Assembly (NCBI RefSeq): GCF_902712855.1
Contig: NZ_LR743508.1
Span: 248,001 to 312,000 of the forward strand
Source: Variovorax paradoxus
GTDB taxonomy: Bacteria; Pseudomonadota; Gammaproteobacteria; Burkholderiales; Burkholderiaceae_C
Direction of reading: 5' to 3'
Length of the DNA: 64,000 nt
Shown here: piece by piece, positions 25,435 through 33,322 of the stretch
How the letters are laid out: every line of letters begins with the position of its first letter
Position numbering within the stretch: position 1 is the stretch's first letter
The notes under the pieces: model-generated
Told to the model about the DNA's origin: nothing
Seen by the model: only the letters and a program-made list of their open reading frames with translations
The model's database searches: none
Translations under genes and position numbers: made by a program

Positions 25435-26130
25435 TCAGCGCGCAACACGGTAAAGATGAAACACCTTCCGCGTTTCGAAGCCTAGACGTTGATAGAGACC
25501 GATGGCCGATGCGTTGTCGTCGCGGACGTGCAAAAAAGGTGTCTCGCCGCGCTCCCGCATCTCACGGCGCAGGGCGTTCATGAGGTGCGCGGCGAATCCC
25601 CTGCCACGGTACCCCTCCTCTACACAGACAGCGCTGATCTCGGTGAAGCCGTCGAGCCGCATCCGTTCGCCAGCCATCGCGACGAGGCGGCCGTTGTCGC
25701 GGATGCCGATGTAGTTCCCCATCTCGTGCGTGCGAGCACCGAAGGGACCGGGCTGCGTCGCACGGGCCAACTCGAGCATGTCCGACGCGTCGCTTGCGCC
25801 CAGGCGTATCACGTCATGCCCGGTTCCGCTTGATGGCGAGTGCTCGTCCACCATCTGGCGAATGAGAAAAAGGTGCTCCGCACGCAGCCCCTCCATCGGC
25901 GGCAACGGCTCGACGTTCAGGATCAATGCATACCCGCCCGGCACAACGAGTGTTGCGAGTTCCAGAAGTGCGTCGGGGGCCGTGTGCGCCACTCCGGCGA
26001 AAGGCGCGATGTCCGGAAAGTAGCGCGCCGCCGTGCTCGTGGCGTAGCCCAGAGCGGTCTGCCGGGTCGTCAGAGCCGCCCACACAGGGTTGTCGAGGCT
26101 GCTTCGATCCTGATGCGTGACCTGGTTCAT
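25435..26130 (-). CDS. GNAT-family N-acetyltransferase
   Basis: A 231-residue protein with a C-terminal GNAT domain. The acetyl-CoA loop is ISAVCVEEGYRGRGFAAHLMNAL, followed by FLHVRDDNASAIGLYQRLGFE. The N-terminal half (to about residue 100) is like FR47-type acetyltransferases. The acceptor substrate is unknown. The ATG at 26130 is chosen over a further upstream in-frame start at 26190. The neighbours are unrelated, so context gives no hint. Confidence 0.82.
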   Translation of the reverse strand: MNQVTHQDRSSLDNPVWAALTTRQTALGYATSTAARYFPDIAPFAGVAHTAPDALLELATLVVPGGYALILNVEPLPPMEGLRAEHLFLIRQMVDEHSPSSGTGHDVIRLGASDASDMLELARATQPGPFGARTHEMGNYIGIRDNGRLVAMAGERMRLDGFTEISAVCVEEGYRGRGFAAHLMNALRREMRERGETPFLHVRDDNASAIGLYQRLGFETRKVFHLYRVAR

Positions 26131-26378
26131 TGGTTGCCTGCCTGCTCGATGATGAACGGTCAGTCTAGGCACAGCCGGGGGTGAGGCCAACGGTCGTAAA
26201 CGACATCTTCAAGATGATTTGCGACACGGGGCCGACCTACTGCGGCGACCTGCTTGCCACCTTCACAGCTCATCTTCTCGATTGCCGAGCCTGTGCGACA
26301 AGCGCCTGCCAAGCCTCGGCGCGAGCAGGAGCTACCAAGGCCAGCGACGACGCGGCCCGCGCACGGTCGCGCGGCTGA

Positions 26379-27038
26379 TCACTGAAAGTCCAAGGTGTGC
26401 TTGATCTTGAACAGTCCGTTGTTAGAGGTGACACCCAGTTTGCGGAACGCCGCGGCTTTCTGCGTGCTGATTGTCTTGATGCTGCGATTGAATTTTTCCG
26501 CGATCTCGGTGACCGTCATGCCGGCAAGATAGCAACGGATGACTTCCTGCTCTCGCGCCGTCAGTGAAGCGCTCTTGAGCGCACTGGCGTTGTTCGCGTC
26601 GTTGACCGCGTCGATGGCGGCCTCCGGGACGCGATAGGACATGTCCGAGTTCAGGTAGACAGCACCTGTAGCTACGGTTCGTATTGCCTTGATCAGCTCG
26701 GCCATGCCCTCGCCCTTGCCAACGAACCCGCGAGCGCCGACGCGGAGCGCCAGCGCAACGGTTGCAGGATCGTGGTGTGCCGACAGCACGAGGATGCGGC
26801 ATTCAGGAAACTTTGCCCGCAGTGCGCGAATGAGCGAAACACCATCCAGTTCGTTGGCGCCCAGCGCGAAGTCCAGAAGCAGGAGCTCGGCAGGGGTTTC
26901 CGCCAGTCCGCGCACCGCCTCGCCGCTCGTCCCGAAAACCCCGACGACCAGGAAGTCAGGCTCGTCCTGAAGCCGACTGACGAGCCCGTGTCGCACGATC
27001 GCATGATCGTCCAATAAAGCAATGCGTAAGCGTTTCAT
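26379..27038 (-). CDS. NarL/FixJ-type response regulator
   Basis: A 219-residue two-domain regulator. The receiver has acidic pair D10-D11, phosphoacceptor D56 (LLLLDF) and a conserved Lys in VGKGEG. The C-terminal LuxR-type helix-turn-helix spans LTAREQEVIRCYLAGMTVTEIAEKFNRSIKTISTQK. No histidine kinase is adjacent, so it is an orphan or works with a distant kinase. An upstream GTG at 27044 is an alternative start. Base composition falls towards AT just after it. Confidence 0.87.
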   Translation of the reverse strand: MKRLRIALLDDHAIVRHGLVSRLQDEPDFLVVGVFGTSGEAVRGLAETPAELLLLDFALGANELDGVSLIRALRAKFPECRILVLSAHHDPATVALALRVGARGFVGKGEGMAELIKAIRTVATGAVYLNSDMSYRVPEAAIDAVNDANNASALKSASLTAREQEVIRCYLAGMTVTEIAEKFNRSIKTISTQKAAAFRKLGVTSNNGLFKIKHTLDFQ

Positions 27039-27117
27039 AGGCACTGGACCACCCCGCGCAACGTTCGAAACATGGTTTCAGCGGGCAGTATAGGTCGATC
27101 TCCGAATCTGTTGCGCT

Positions 27118-27915
27118 TCATATCTCCAAAGCCGGTTGCCCCGAAAAATCGGCTCGCTGAAACGATCCGCGTGATTGAACTGTTTCCGCCGTATCGGACC
27201 CGGCGAGGGAATTGAGCGGGATCAGGAGATAGCCCCTTCGATAAATTGAACGCAGCACCAATCCGTTTTCCTCACGCAACTCGAGCTTCCGCCGGACATT
27301 GGCCGCGCAGACGTCTATGGCGCGCGATTTTGCCTGAGGCGGCTCACCCAATGAATTCAGGAAATCGTCGCGCGAAACCAATTCACCCATGTTTTTAAAA
27401 AGCATCAAAGCAAAAAGAAATTGTCGTTCCTGAAGGCGAACCTCTCGCCCTTTGTCAAACACGACAGCGCGCGAGCCATTGATGAATCGATAGCCGCCCC
27501 AGGTGAAGTCGCTTGACTCTGCGCAAAACCCGGCCGACGCGCTGCGCAAAAGCAGGGTCTGAACTCGCCACGACAACTCCCCTGGATTCAAATTCTGAAA
27601 GGCAATGACTTCCATCCAGGGGAAAGGAAGTTCGGGGGCGGTCAAGATTTCCCATTGCCCACGATGAGTCAGGAAAATTACAGGAATCTTCACTGCCGCG
27701 CATATTTTTGGCAGGAACTTCAAGTCGGCTTCGTCCTCGCTCGACACCAGAATCAACGAATATTTCTTGTTGCCTGCAAGTTGCACCACCACATCCACTG
27801 AATTGGCAAAGGTACATACTTCGTAACCTGCGCTGGTCAATTCCTCGGCCAATCGTTGATCGCGGTCCCGCTTCCCGATGAAGCAGATCGACGCGAATTG
27901 CGAGCGCGGCGTCAT
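27118..27915 (-). CDS. OmpR-type winged-helix regulator with degenerate receiver
   Basis: A 265-residue protein. The C-terminal domain is an OmpR/PhoB winged helix (VRLQERQFLFALMLFKNMGELVSRDDFLNSL, then SRAIDVCAANVRRKLEL and RSIYRRGYLL). The N-terminal 120 residues look like a receiver fold, but the phosphoacceptor position reads YSLILVSSEDEADLKFLP without the Asp in the usual place. It is therefore probably not phosphorylated. Codon use is more AT-rich than in neighbouring genes, a sign of horizontal origin. Its start overlaps the stop of a 38-codon ORF by ATGA. Confidence 0.75.
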   Translation of the reverse strand: MTPRSQFASICFIGKRDRDQRLAEELTSAGYEVCTFANSVDVVVQLAGNKKYSLILVSSEDEADLKFLPKICAAVKIPVIFLTHRGQWEILTAPELPFPWMEVIAFQNLNPGELSWRVQTLLLRSASAGFCAESSDFTWGGYRFINGSRAVVFDKGREVRLQERQFLFALMLFKNMGELVSRDDFLNSLGEPPQAKSRAIDVCAANVRRKLELREENGLVLRSIYRRGYLLIPLNSLAGSDTAETVQSRGSFQRADFSGQPALEI

Positions 27916-28028
27916 TTCGAAGCCTCCGGCTCAAGATCTACAGATTTTTCAGCACGGTAGATCAGTATGAATAAATTCGGCAAATCGAATGATTTATCTT
28001 GTGGAGAAATTGAGTTAATGGTGGTCAT
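27912..28028 (-). CDS. 38-aa small ORF coupled to the winged-helix regulator
   Basis: A 38-codon ORF with a good ribosome site (AAAGGAC six bases before the ATG) that ends in an ATGA overlap with the regulator gene. Its product has a short hydrophobic core (LPNLFILIY) and an acidic tail. It may be a real small protein or a leader that couples translation. The frame is open further upstream to 28130, but that start lacks a ribosome site. No family is recognised. Confidence 0.45.
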   Translation of the reverse strand: MTTINSISPQDKSFDLPNLFILIYRAEKSVDLEPEASK

Positions 28029-28690
28029 CGGCAGGTCCTTTAAGACAAATTTACCGATGCATACGTTCAAACAAAATAAGACCAGGACTAAATTGAACGA
28101 ATCCGCCGCAGACGTGAATTTTTTCCTCACTTCCGCAATTTCGTAAGAAATTTGGGAGTGATCCTATTTCTTTATCCAAGCTGCACGAACATGCACTCTG
28201 TGTTGCAACATGGGCCGCACGTCAGGCGCTGCACAGACGAAAAAGCATCGCTCGACGCTCAAGCCCGCATTCGGAACCCAGCGCAACGCCTATAGCGGGG
28301 TATGGTTTGTGAGGAGCCGCAGATCGGGCTCGTGGCGCCCGAACCTTGAAAGCCCAGCGGAGCGCTGACGGATGGGTCGGCTGCGCGAAGAGCAGCCGAA
28401 CCCACGTGAACACGTTCGAGCGTCGGCAACATGTGATGAACCGCCAGCGATGCCGAGGCGATTCAGCGATCACGGGGATGTTGCTCATCATGAGCAACCA
28501 TCGACTGCAGTGCGCTGCAGAAACGGGCAAGGCGAAGGGGGCAAAGTCGCCCCTGCGAACCGCAGGCGGTCAACAGCAGGTAGGGCTGCCGGGACATCGC
28601 AGAGGCCCCGGCGTCATGCGATCAAAACTTGCCGGCTGACCGTTTGTCGCGCTGCAGGAACCCAGGCAGCAGTGCCGGGTCGCCGGGTAT
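28029..28690 (+). other. gene-free, relatively AT-rich stretch with dyads
   Basis: I see no supportable gene in these 662 bases. The first third is the most AT-rich DNA of the window and probably holds the promoter of the 38-aa ORF/regulator pair. The rest contains two strong dyads: a hairpin at 28373-28404 (TGGGT-CGGCTGC paired with GCAGCCG-A-ACCCA, loop GCGAAGA) and a perfect palindrome at 28480-28498. Small ORFs on both strands here have no ribosome site and atypical composition. Confidence 0.5.
28480..28498. repeat. perfect 19-bp palindrome
   Basis: GTTGCTCAT, C, ATGAGCAAC: nine-base arms around one base. It lies in a gene-free region about 190 bases beyond the end of the ABC binding-protein gene. 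It could be a regulator site or part of a terminator; there is no T-tract. Confidence 0.5.
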
Positions 28691-29704
28691 TCAGTTGCCC
28701 GACATGCGCACCGTCTTGTCGAGGAACTCGTTCGTGAACAGCGTTGCAGGGTCGTAAGCCTTGTCGATGCCGACGAGCGAAGAGACAAGGTCATAGTCGC
28801 TCTTCACGCGCTGGCCATCGAACGCGCCGAGCGCCACCTTGGTGGTGGTGTCGTCGCGCATCAGCTGCTTGATGCGGTTCCACTGGTCGCGCTGGTTGTC
28901 GGGCGTGAGGCCGCTCACACTCGCCTGCAGCGCTTGCAGGCAAGGTTCGAAGTCCTTCACGCAGGCCTCGTAGGCACGTTGCGTCACGGCCACGAACTTC
29001 TTCACCTGCGCCGGGTTCTTCGCGAGGTAGGGGCCGTTCACGATCAGCGAGTTGCCGTAGACGTTCACGCCCACGTCGCGCCATGGCTGGAAGCCGAGAT
29101 CCGCGCCGAACTCGCGCGCCTTCAGGTCGTGCTCGTTGTAGAAGTCGCTGATGACGTCCACCGACTTGCTCTTCAGCGCGGCCACCTTGGCCTGCGGGCT
29201 CACGTTCACGAATGTGACGCTTGCCGGATCGAGTCCCACCTTCTTGGCGAAGGCCGGCCACATGAGGCGGGCCGCGTCGCCGGGCGGGTTGCCGATCTTG
29301 CGGCCCGCGAAATCCTTCGGGCCGGTAATGCCCGATGACTTCAGCCAGTAGAAGCCCTGCGGGCTGTTGGCGTAGATGACCATCACCGCCTTCACGTCGG
29401 CGCCCTTGCCTTTGGCCTGGATGGTGGTGGGCAAGTCGGCGATACCGAGGTCGCTGCCGCCCGTGCCCACGCGCTGTGCAGACACGGCCGAGCCCTTGCC
29501 CGCCTCGATGCTCAGGTCGATCCCTGCCTCGCCGTACCAGCCTTTCGACTTGGCGTAGTACAGCGGCGCATGGTCGGCGGTGGGCGTCCAGTTGAGCACC
29601 AGGCTCATGGCATCGGCCGCGAAGGCCGTCGGAGCGCTGGCGGCCGAGGCCATCAGCAAGGCAGCGGCACCGGCGGCCGACAACAGCTTTTTCATGCGGG
29701 TCAT
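28691..29704 (-). CDS. ABC transporter substrate-binding protein (NMT1/SsuA-like)
   Basis: A 337-residue periplasmic binding protein with a signal peptide (KKLLSAAGAAALLMASAASAPTAFA, cut near residue 30) and an NMT1/THI5-like fold (SLVLNWTPTADHAPLYYAKSKGWYGEAGIDL). The family binds sulfonates, nitrate, thiamine precursors or riboflavin-like molecules. It is divergent from the TetR gene, and the permease and ATPase that fit it are in the operon beyond TetR. A TetR-type operator lies between the two divergent starts. Met at 29695 is a possible shorter start. Confidence 0.87.
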   Translation of the reverse strand: MTRMKKLLSAAGAAALLMASAASAPTAFAADAMSLVLNWTPTADHAPLYYAKSKGWYGEAGIDLSIEAGKGSAVSAQRVGTGGSDLGIADLPTTIQAKGKGADVKAVMVIYANSPQGFYWLKSSGITGPKDFAGRKIGNPPGDAARLMWPAFAKKVGLDPASVTFVNVSPQAKVAALKSKSVDVISDFYNEHDLKAREFGADLGFQPWRDVGVNVYGNSLIVNGPYLAKNPAQVKKFVAVTQRAYEACVKDFEPCLQALQASVSGLTPDNQRDQWNRIKQLMRDDTTTKVALGAFDGQRVKSDYDLVSSLVGIDKAYDPATLFTNEFLDKTVRMSGN

Positions 29705-29742
29705 TCCAAAAGAAGGTACAAACAGAACCTGAAATTCATATT

Positions 29743-29760
29743 ACCAACTGTTTGGTTGAC
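29743..29760. promoter_or_regulatory. TetR-type operator, copy 1
   Basis: ACCAACTGTTTGGTTGAC lies between the divergent starts of the binding-protein gene and the tetR gene. Its core CCAA-CTGT-TTGG is a palindrome. It matches 16 of 18 bases of a second copy at 30489-30506, upstream of the permease operon. Together they predict TetR control of all three transcripts. Confidence 0.65.
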
Positions 29761-29816
29761 ACGCAATCGACGCGATCCCTTGGACTCGCGCCTTGCCTCG
29801 ACAGGGACCATCCGCC

Positions 29817-30476
29817 ATGCCCGCATCCACTTCTTCCGCCGCAGCCGCATCGACCACCAAGCGCGAGCGCGACCCCGCCGCCGCCAAGCAGGCGCTCATC
29901 GCCGCCGCTGTCGCGGAGTTCGCAACCAAGGGCTTCGCAGGTGCGCGCGTCGATGTGATCGCGGCCGAGGCCGGGGTGAACAAGCAGCTCGTCTATCACT
30001 ACTTCGACAGCAAGCAGGGTCTGTACCTGGTGGCGCTCGAGTCGGTCTATGCAGAGATCCGCGAGAAGGAACAGCGGCTCACGCTCGGCGAGCTCGCGCC
30101 GCTCGAGGCCATGAAGCAGCTGGTGGCCTTCTCCTTCGACTACCTGGCCGAGCACCCCGAATTCATCGCGCTGCTGACCGACGAGAACCGCAACCACGGC
30201 ACGCACCTGCGCGAGTCCGAGCGGCTGCGCAAGATGCACTCGCCCTTCATCGAGATGCTAGAGGCCACGCTGGAGCGCGGCGTGGCCGCGGGCGTATTCC
30301 GGCCCGACTTCGACGCGATCAACCTCTACATCTCGATCGCGGGCATCTCGTACTTCTTCTTCTCCAACAATCACACGCTGTCGGCCATCTTTGGCAAGCC
30401 GCTCGACGCGCGCGGCGCGCTGCTGCAGAGGCGCCGCCATGTCATCGAGTTCGCGCTGAACGCCCTGCGACCCTGA
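29817..30476 (+). CDS. TetR-family regulator
   Basis: A 219-residue regulator. An N-terminal Ala/Ser-rich stretch is followed by a TetR helix-turn-helix (ALIAAAVAEFATKGFAGARVDVIAAEAGVNKQLVYHYFDSKQGLY, residues about 32-78) and a ligand-binding domain. AGGGACC precedes the ATG at 29817. The same 18-bp operator lies on both sides of the gene. It probably represses the flanking binding-protein gene and transporter/catabolic operon until the transported compound or a derivative is present. Confidence 0.88.
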   Translation: MPASTSSAAAASTTKRERDPAAAKQALIAAAVAEFATKGFAGARVDVIAAEAGVNKQLVYHYFDSKQGLYLVALESVYAEIREKEQRLTLGELAPLEAMKQLVAFSFDYLAEHPEFIALLTDENRNHGTHLRESERLRKMHSPFIEMLEATLERGVAAGVFRPDFDAINLYISIAGISYFFFSNNHTLSAIFGKPLDARGALLQRRRHVIEFALNALRP

Positions 30477-30488
30477 CGCAAAAAATTT

Positions 30489-30506
30489 ATCAACTGGTTG
30501 GTTGAC
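30489..30506. promoter_or_regulatory. TetR-type operator, copy 2
   Basis: ATCAACTGGTTGGTTGAC is in the short gap between tetR and the permease gene, 59 bases before the permease ATG chosen at 30565. It differs from copy 1 at two positions. It is well placed to control the five-gene operon that follows. Confidence 0.65.
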
Positions 30507-30564
30507 TCGGGTGGCCGTGAATCCTAAGATTCATGGCATCGCTTCCTCACACCCGGGAACAGAC

Positions 30565-31407
30565 ATGACGGCACCCGAAGGCGCACTGGCGCCTCCTGCA
30601 ATCGCAACGGCAGTCGCACGCAACGACAACGCGGGCCACGCCAGCGGCGAACGCCCTGAATGGCATCGCTGGGCCCTCGTGGCCGCGGTGCACCTTGCAG
30701 GTCTGCTGCTCTGGGAAGCAGTGGTGCGGGTCTTTGCGATCCAACCGTTCATCCTGCCCGCGCCGTCCAAGGTGCTCGCCACGCTGACCAACCCGAACTA
30801 CAGCTGGCTGAAGAACACCGGCGTCACCGCGCTCGAGGTGTTCGGCGGCTACGCGCTGGGCCTGGTGCTGGGCATCCTTTGTGCGCTGCTGTTCATCACC
30901 AGCCGCCGGCTCATGCTGCTGGTCTTTCCGCTGCTGGTGACGCTCAACATGATTCCCAAGGTGGCGATGGGGCCGCTGGTGATCGTGTGGTTCAGCTACG
31001 GCATCGGGCCGAACATCCTCATCACGTTCAGCCTGTGCTTCTTCCCGATCCTGCTGACGACCATCCGCGGGCTCAACGAGACCGAGCCCGAACTGCTCGA
31101 CCTGGTGCGCGCGCTCAAGGGCTCGCGCTGGCAGCTCTTTCGCTACATCCAGCTTCCGGGGTCGCTGCCCTATGTGTTCTCGGGCATGAAGGTCGCGACC
31201 ATCCTCGCCGTGGCGGGCGCGGTGGTGGGCGAGTTCATTGCCTCGGAACGAGGCCTGGGCTATCTGATGATCCAGGTCCAGGCCTCCCTCGACACGCCCG
31301 CGGTCTTCATGGCCGTGCTGCTCATCACCGGCCTGGGCGTTCTGCTCTATCTGCTGGTGCTGCTGCTGGAGCGCCTCTTCATCACCCAGGACGCAAGAAT
31401 CCAATGA
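30565..31407 (+). CDS. ABC transporter permease (SsuC/TauC-like)
   Basis: A 280-residue inner-membrane permease with six predicted helices and the BPD transport motif region (ELLDLVRALKGSRWQLFRYIQLPGSLPYVFSGMKV). It is the partner of the NMT1-like binding protein (29.7 kb) and the ATPase (34.4 kb). The ATG at 30565 avoids starting inside the operator, where an in-frame start at 30502 lies. Its stop overlaps the next start by ATGA. Confidence 0.88.
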   Translation: MTAPEGALAPPAIATAVARNDNAGHASGERPEWHRWALVAAVHLAGLLLWEAVVRVFAIQPFILPAPSKVLATLTNPNYSWLKNTGVTALEVFGGYALGLVLGILCALLFITSRRLMLLVFPLLVTLNMIPKVAMGPLVIVWFSYGIGPNILITFSLCFFPILLTTIRGLNETEPELLDLVRALKGSRWQLFRYIQLPGSLPYVFSGMKVATILAVAGAVVGEFIASERGLGYLMIQVQASLDTPAVFMAVLLITGLGVLLYLLVLLLERLFITQDARIQ

Positions 31408-32453
31408 CAACCCCTGCTGTGCTCGACGACCTGCCCTTTCCCGACCGCTTCGAGACCGAAGCCGCGCTCGAAGACTATCTCGCCACGCCCTCGCGCGACC
31501 TCGTGCGCGACATGGCGCGCCTCGACGGCGACCTGATGATCCTCGGCGTCGGCGGCAAGATGGGCCCGACGCTCGCACGCCTGGCGAAGAACGCCATGCC
31601 CGGCCGCCGCGTGATCGCTGTCGCGCGCTTCAGCGAAGCCGGCGTGCGCGAGGCCCTGCAGGCGCACGGCATCGAGACCATCGCCTGCGACCTGCTCGAC
31701 CGACAGGCCATCGCCGCGCTGCCGCAGTGCGCCAACGTGGTGTTCATGGCGGGACGCAAGTTCGGCGCCGACGCCAACAACCCGCTGACCTGGGCCATGA
31801 ACGCGCACGTGCCCGCGCTCGTGGCGCAGCACTTCCAGGGCTCGCGCATCGTCGCCTTCTCGACTGCGTGCGTGTACCCCTTCGTTCCCGTGACCAGCCA
31901 GGGCGCCAGCGAGAGCGACGCCCCCAATCCGCCAGGCGAGTACGCCAATTCCTGCGTGGGGCGCGAGCGCATGTTCGAGTACTTCTCGCAGCAGCACGGC
32001 ACGCCGGGCCGCCTGTTCCGCCTGAGCTACGCCATCGACCTGCGCTATGGCGTGCTGGCCGACGTGGCCCTGAAGGTGTGGCGCGGCGAGCCGGTGGACG
32101 TGACCATGGGCCACGTCAACGTGATCTGGCAGGGCGATGCCAATTCGCAGGCACTGCGCTGCCTCGCGGCCGCCACCGTGCCGACCTCGCCGCTGAACGT
32201 GAGCGGGCCGGAGACCACGTCGATCCGCTGGCTGGCCGAGGAGTTCGCGCGGCAGTTCGGCAAGCCGGTGACCATCGCCGGGCAGGAGGCGCCGACCGCC
32301 TGGCTGATGAACACCGGCGAGGCCGAGCGCCTCTTCGGCTATCCGCGCGTGCCGCTGGCGCAGCAGATCCGCTGGGTGGCCGACTGGATCTCGCGCGAGC
32401 AGCGCCAGTATGGCAAGCCGACCAAGTTCGAGTCGCGCGACGGGAAGTACTGA
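31404..32453 (+). CDS. NAD(P)-dependent epimerase/dehydratase-like protein with altered active site
   Basis: A 349-residue extended-SDR protein. It has a glycine-rich nucleotide motif (LGVGGKMGP) and the STACVYPF segment of sugar epimerases. The catalytic Tyr180 is in EYANSC, where the YxxxK lysine is replaced by Cys184; an RER follows. Loss of the Lys would impair ordinary SDR chemistry, so it may be a dehydratase variant or not a redox enzyme. It is in a tight operon (ATGA overlap with the permease) with a GNAT and a DHDPS-like enzyme. Confidence 0.75.
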   Translation: MTTPAVLDDLPFPDRFETEAALEDYLATPSRDLVRDMARLDGDLMILGVGGKMGPTLARLAKNAMPGRRVIAVARFSEAGVREALQAHGIETIACDLLDRQAIAALPQCANVVFMAGRKFGADANNPLTWAMNAHVPALVAQHFQGSRIVAFSTACVYPFVPVTSQGASESDAPNPPGEYANSCVGRERMFEYFSQQHGTPGRLFRLSYAIDLRYGVLADVALKVWRGEPVDVTMGHVNVIWQGDANSQALRCLAAATVPTSPLNVSGPETTSIRWLAEEFARQFGKPVTIAGQEAPTAWLMNTGEAERLFGYPRVPLAQQIRWVADWISREQRQYGKPTKFESRDGKY

Positions 32454-32457
32454 CATC

Positions 32458-33309
32458 ATGGCCGCGCCCGTCGTCGAGACGCTCGCATCGATCACGCCGC
32501 AGGTCGCGCCGATGCTCGATGCACTGGTGGCCGCCAGCGGCTGGAACCAGACCGCGCGCGACTGGCAGCTGTTCGCGCGGCTCGGCGCGCTGCACGTCGT
32601 GCGCGACGGCACGGGCACCGCGATCGCCAGCGGCGCGGTGCTGCCCATGCAGAGAGTGGCCTGGATCGGCATGATCCTTGTGATGCCCGAGGCGCGCGGC
32701 CGGGGCCTGGGCCGTGCGGTGTTCGCGCACTGCCTCGATCAGGTGAAACGCGCCGGGCAAGTCGCCATGCTCGACGCCACGCCCCAAGGCGAGCCGCTGT
32801 ACGCGAGCTTCGGCTTCGTGCCGCTGTGGCGGCTCACGCGCTGGCAACGCGAGCCCGTTGCCGACGCCGTGCACGGACACGACCAGCACCGCGGCGGCCT
32901 CGAAGGCCTTGCCGCACTCGACGCGCAGGCCCTCGGCATCGCCCGACCCGCCGTGCTTGGCGACCTGTTCGAGCGCGAAGGCAGCCGCTGCGTGCGCAAC
33001 GGCGCTGCGCTCGGGCTCGTGCGCGCCGGCCGCGTCGCCCACCACATCGGGCCGTTGCTGGCCGCCGACGAACGCGCTGCGGCCACGCTGCTTGCCCAGG
33101 CTGCGCACGGCACCGCAGGGCGCATCGTCGTCGATGTGCCCGACGGCCGCCTCGCGATGGCGCAAGCCTTGCGCGACGCGGGCTTCACACCCCGGCGCGG
33201 CTTTGTGCGCATGGCCCTGGACACGCGAGCGCAAGGCTACGCAAACGAAGCCGCTCCCACCGGACAACCCGCCTTCATCCACGCCATCGCCGGCCCCGAG
33301 TTCGGCTGA
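32458..33309 (+). CDS. GNAT-family acetyltransferase of the ABC operon
   Basis: A 283-residue protein with an N-terminal GNAT domain (WIGMILVMPEARGRGLGRAVFAHCL, then LYASFGFVPLW) and a second, GNAT-like half ending in GIARPAVLGDLFEREG and a late beta-rich part. Two-domain GNATs of this type often appear with uncharacterised transporters. It follows the epimerase by four bases. It may acetylate an amino-sugar or amine intermediate; the substrate is unknown. Confidence 0.75.
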   Translation: MAAPVVETLASITPQVAPMLDALVAASGWNQTARDWQLFARLGALHVVRDGTGTAIASGAVLPMQRVAWIGMILVMPEARGRGLGRAVFAHCLDQVKRAGQVAMLDATPQGEPLYASFGFVPLWRLTRWQREPVADAVHGHDQHRGGLEGLAALDAQALGIARPAVLGDLFEREGSRCVRNGAALGLVRAGRVAHHIGPLLAADERAAATLLAQAAHGTAGRIVVDVPDGRLAMAQALRDAGFTPRRGFVRMALDTRAQGYANEAAPTGQPAFIHAIAGPEFG

Positions 33310-33322
33310 GGAACACACCGCC

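Noticed and set aside
26181..26378. 65-codon plus-strand frame with several Cys
   Set aside because: Begins with a GTG-like context without a ribosome site, and has no family resemblance. Could be real but not supportable.
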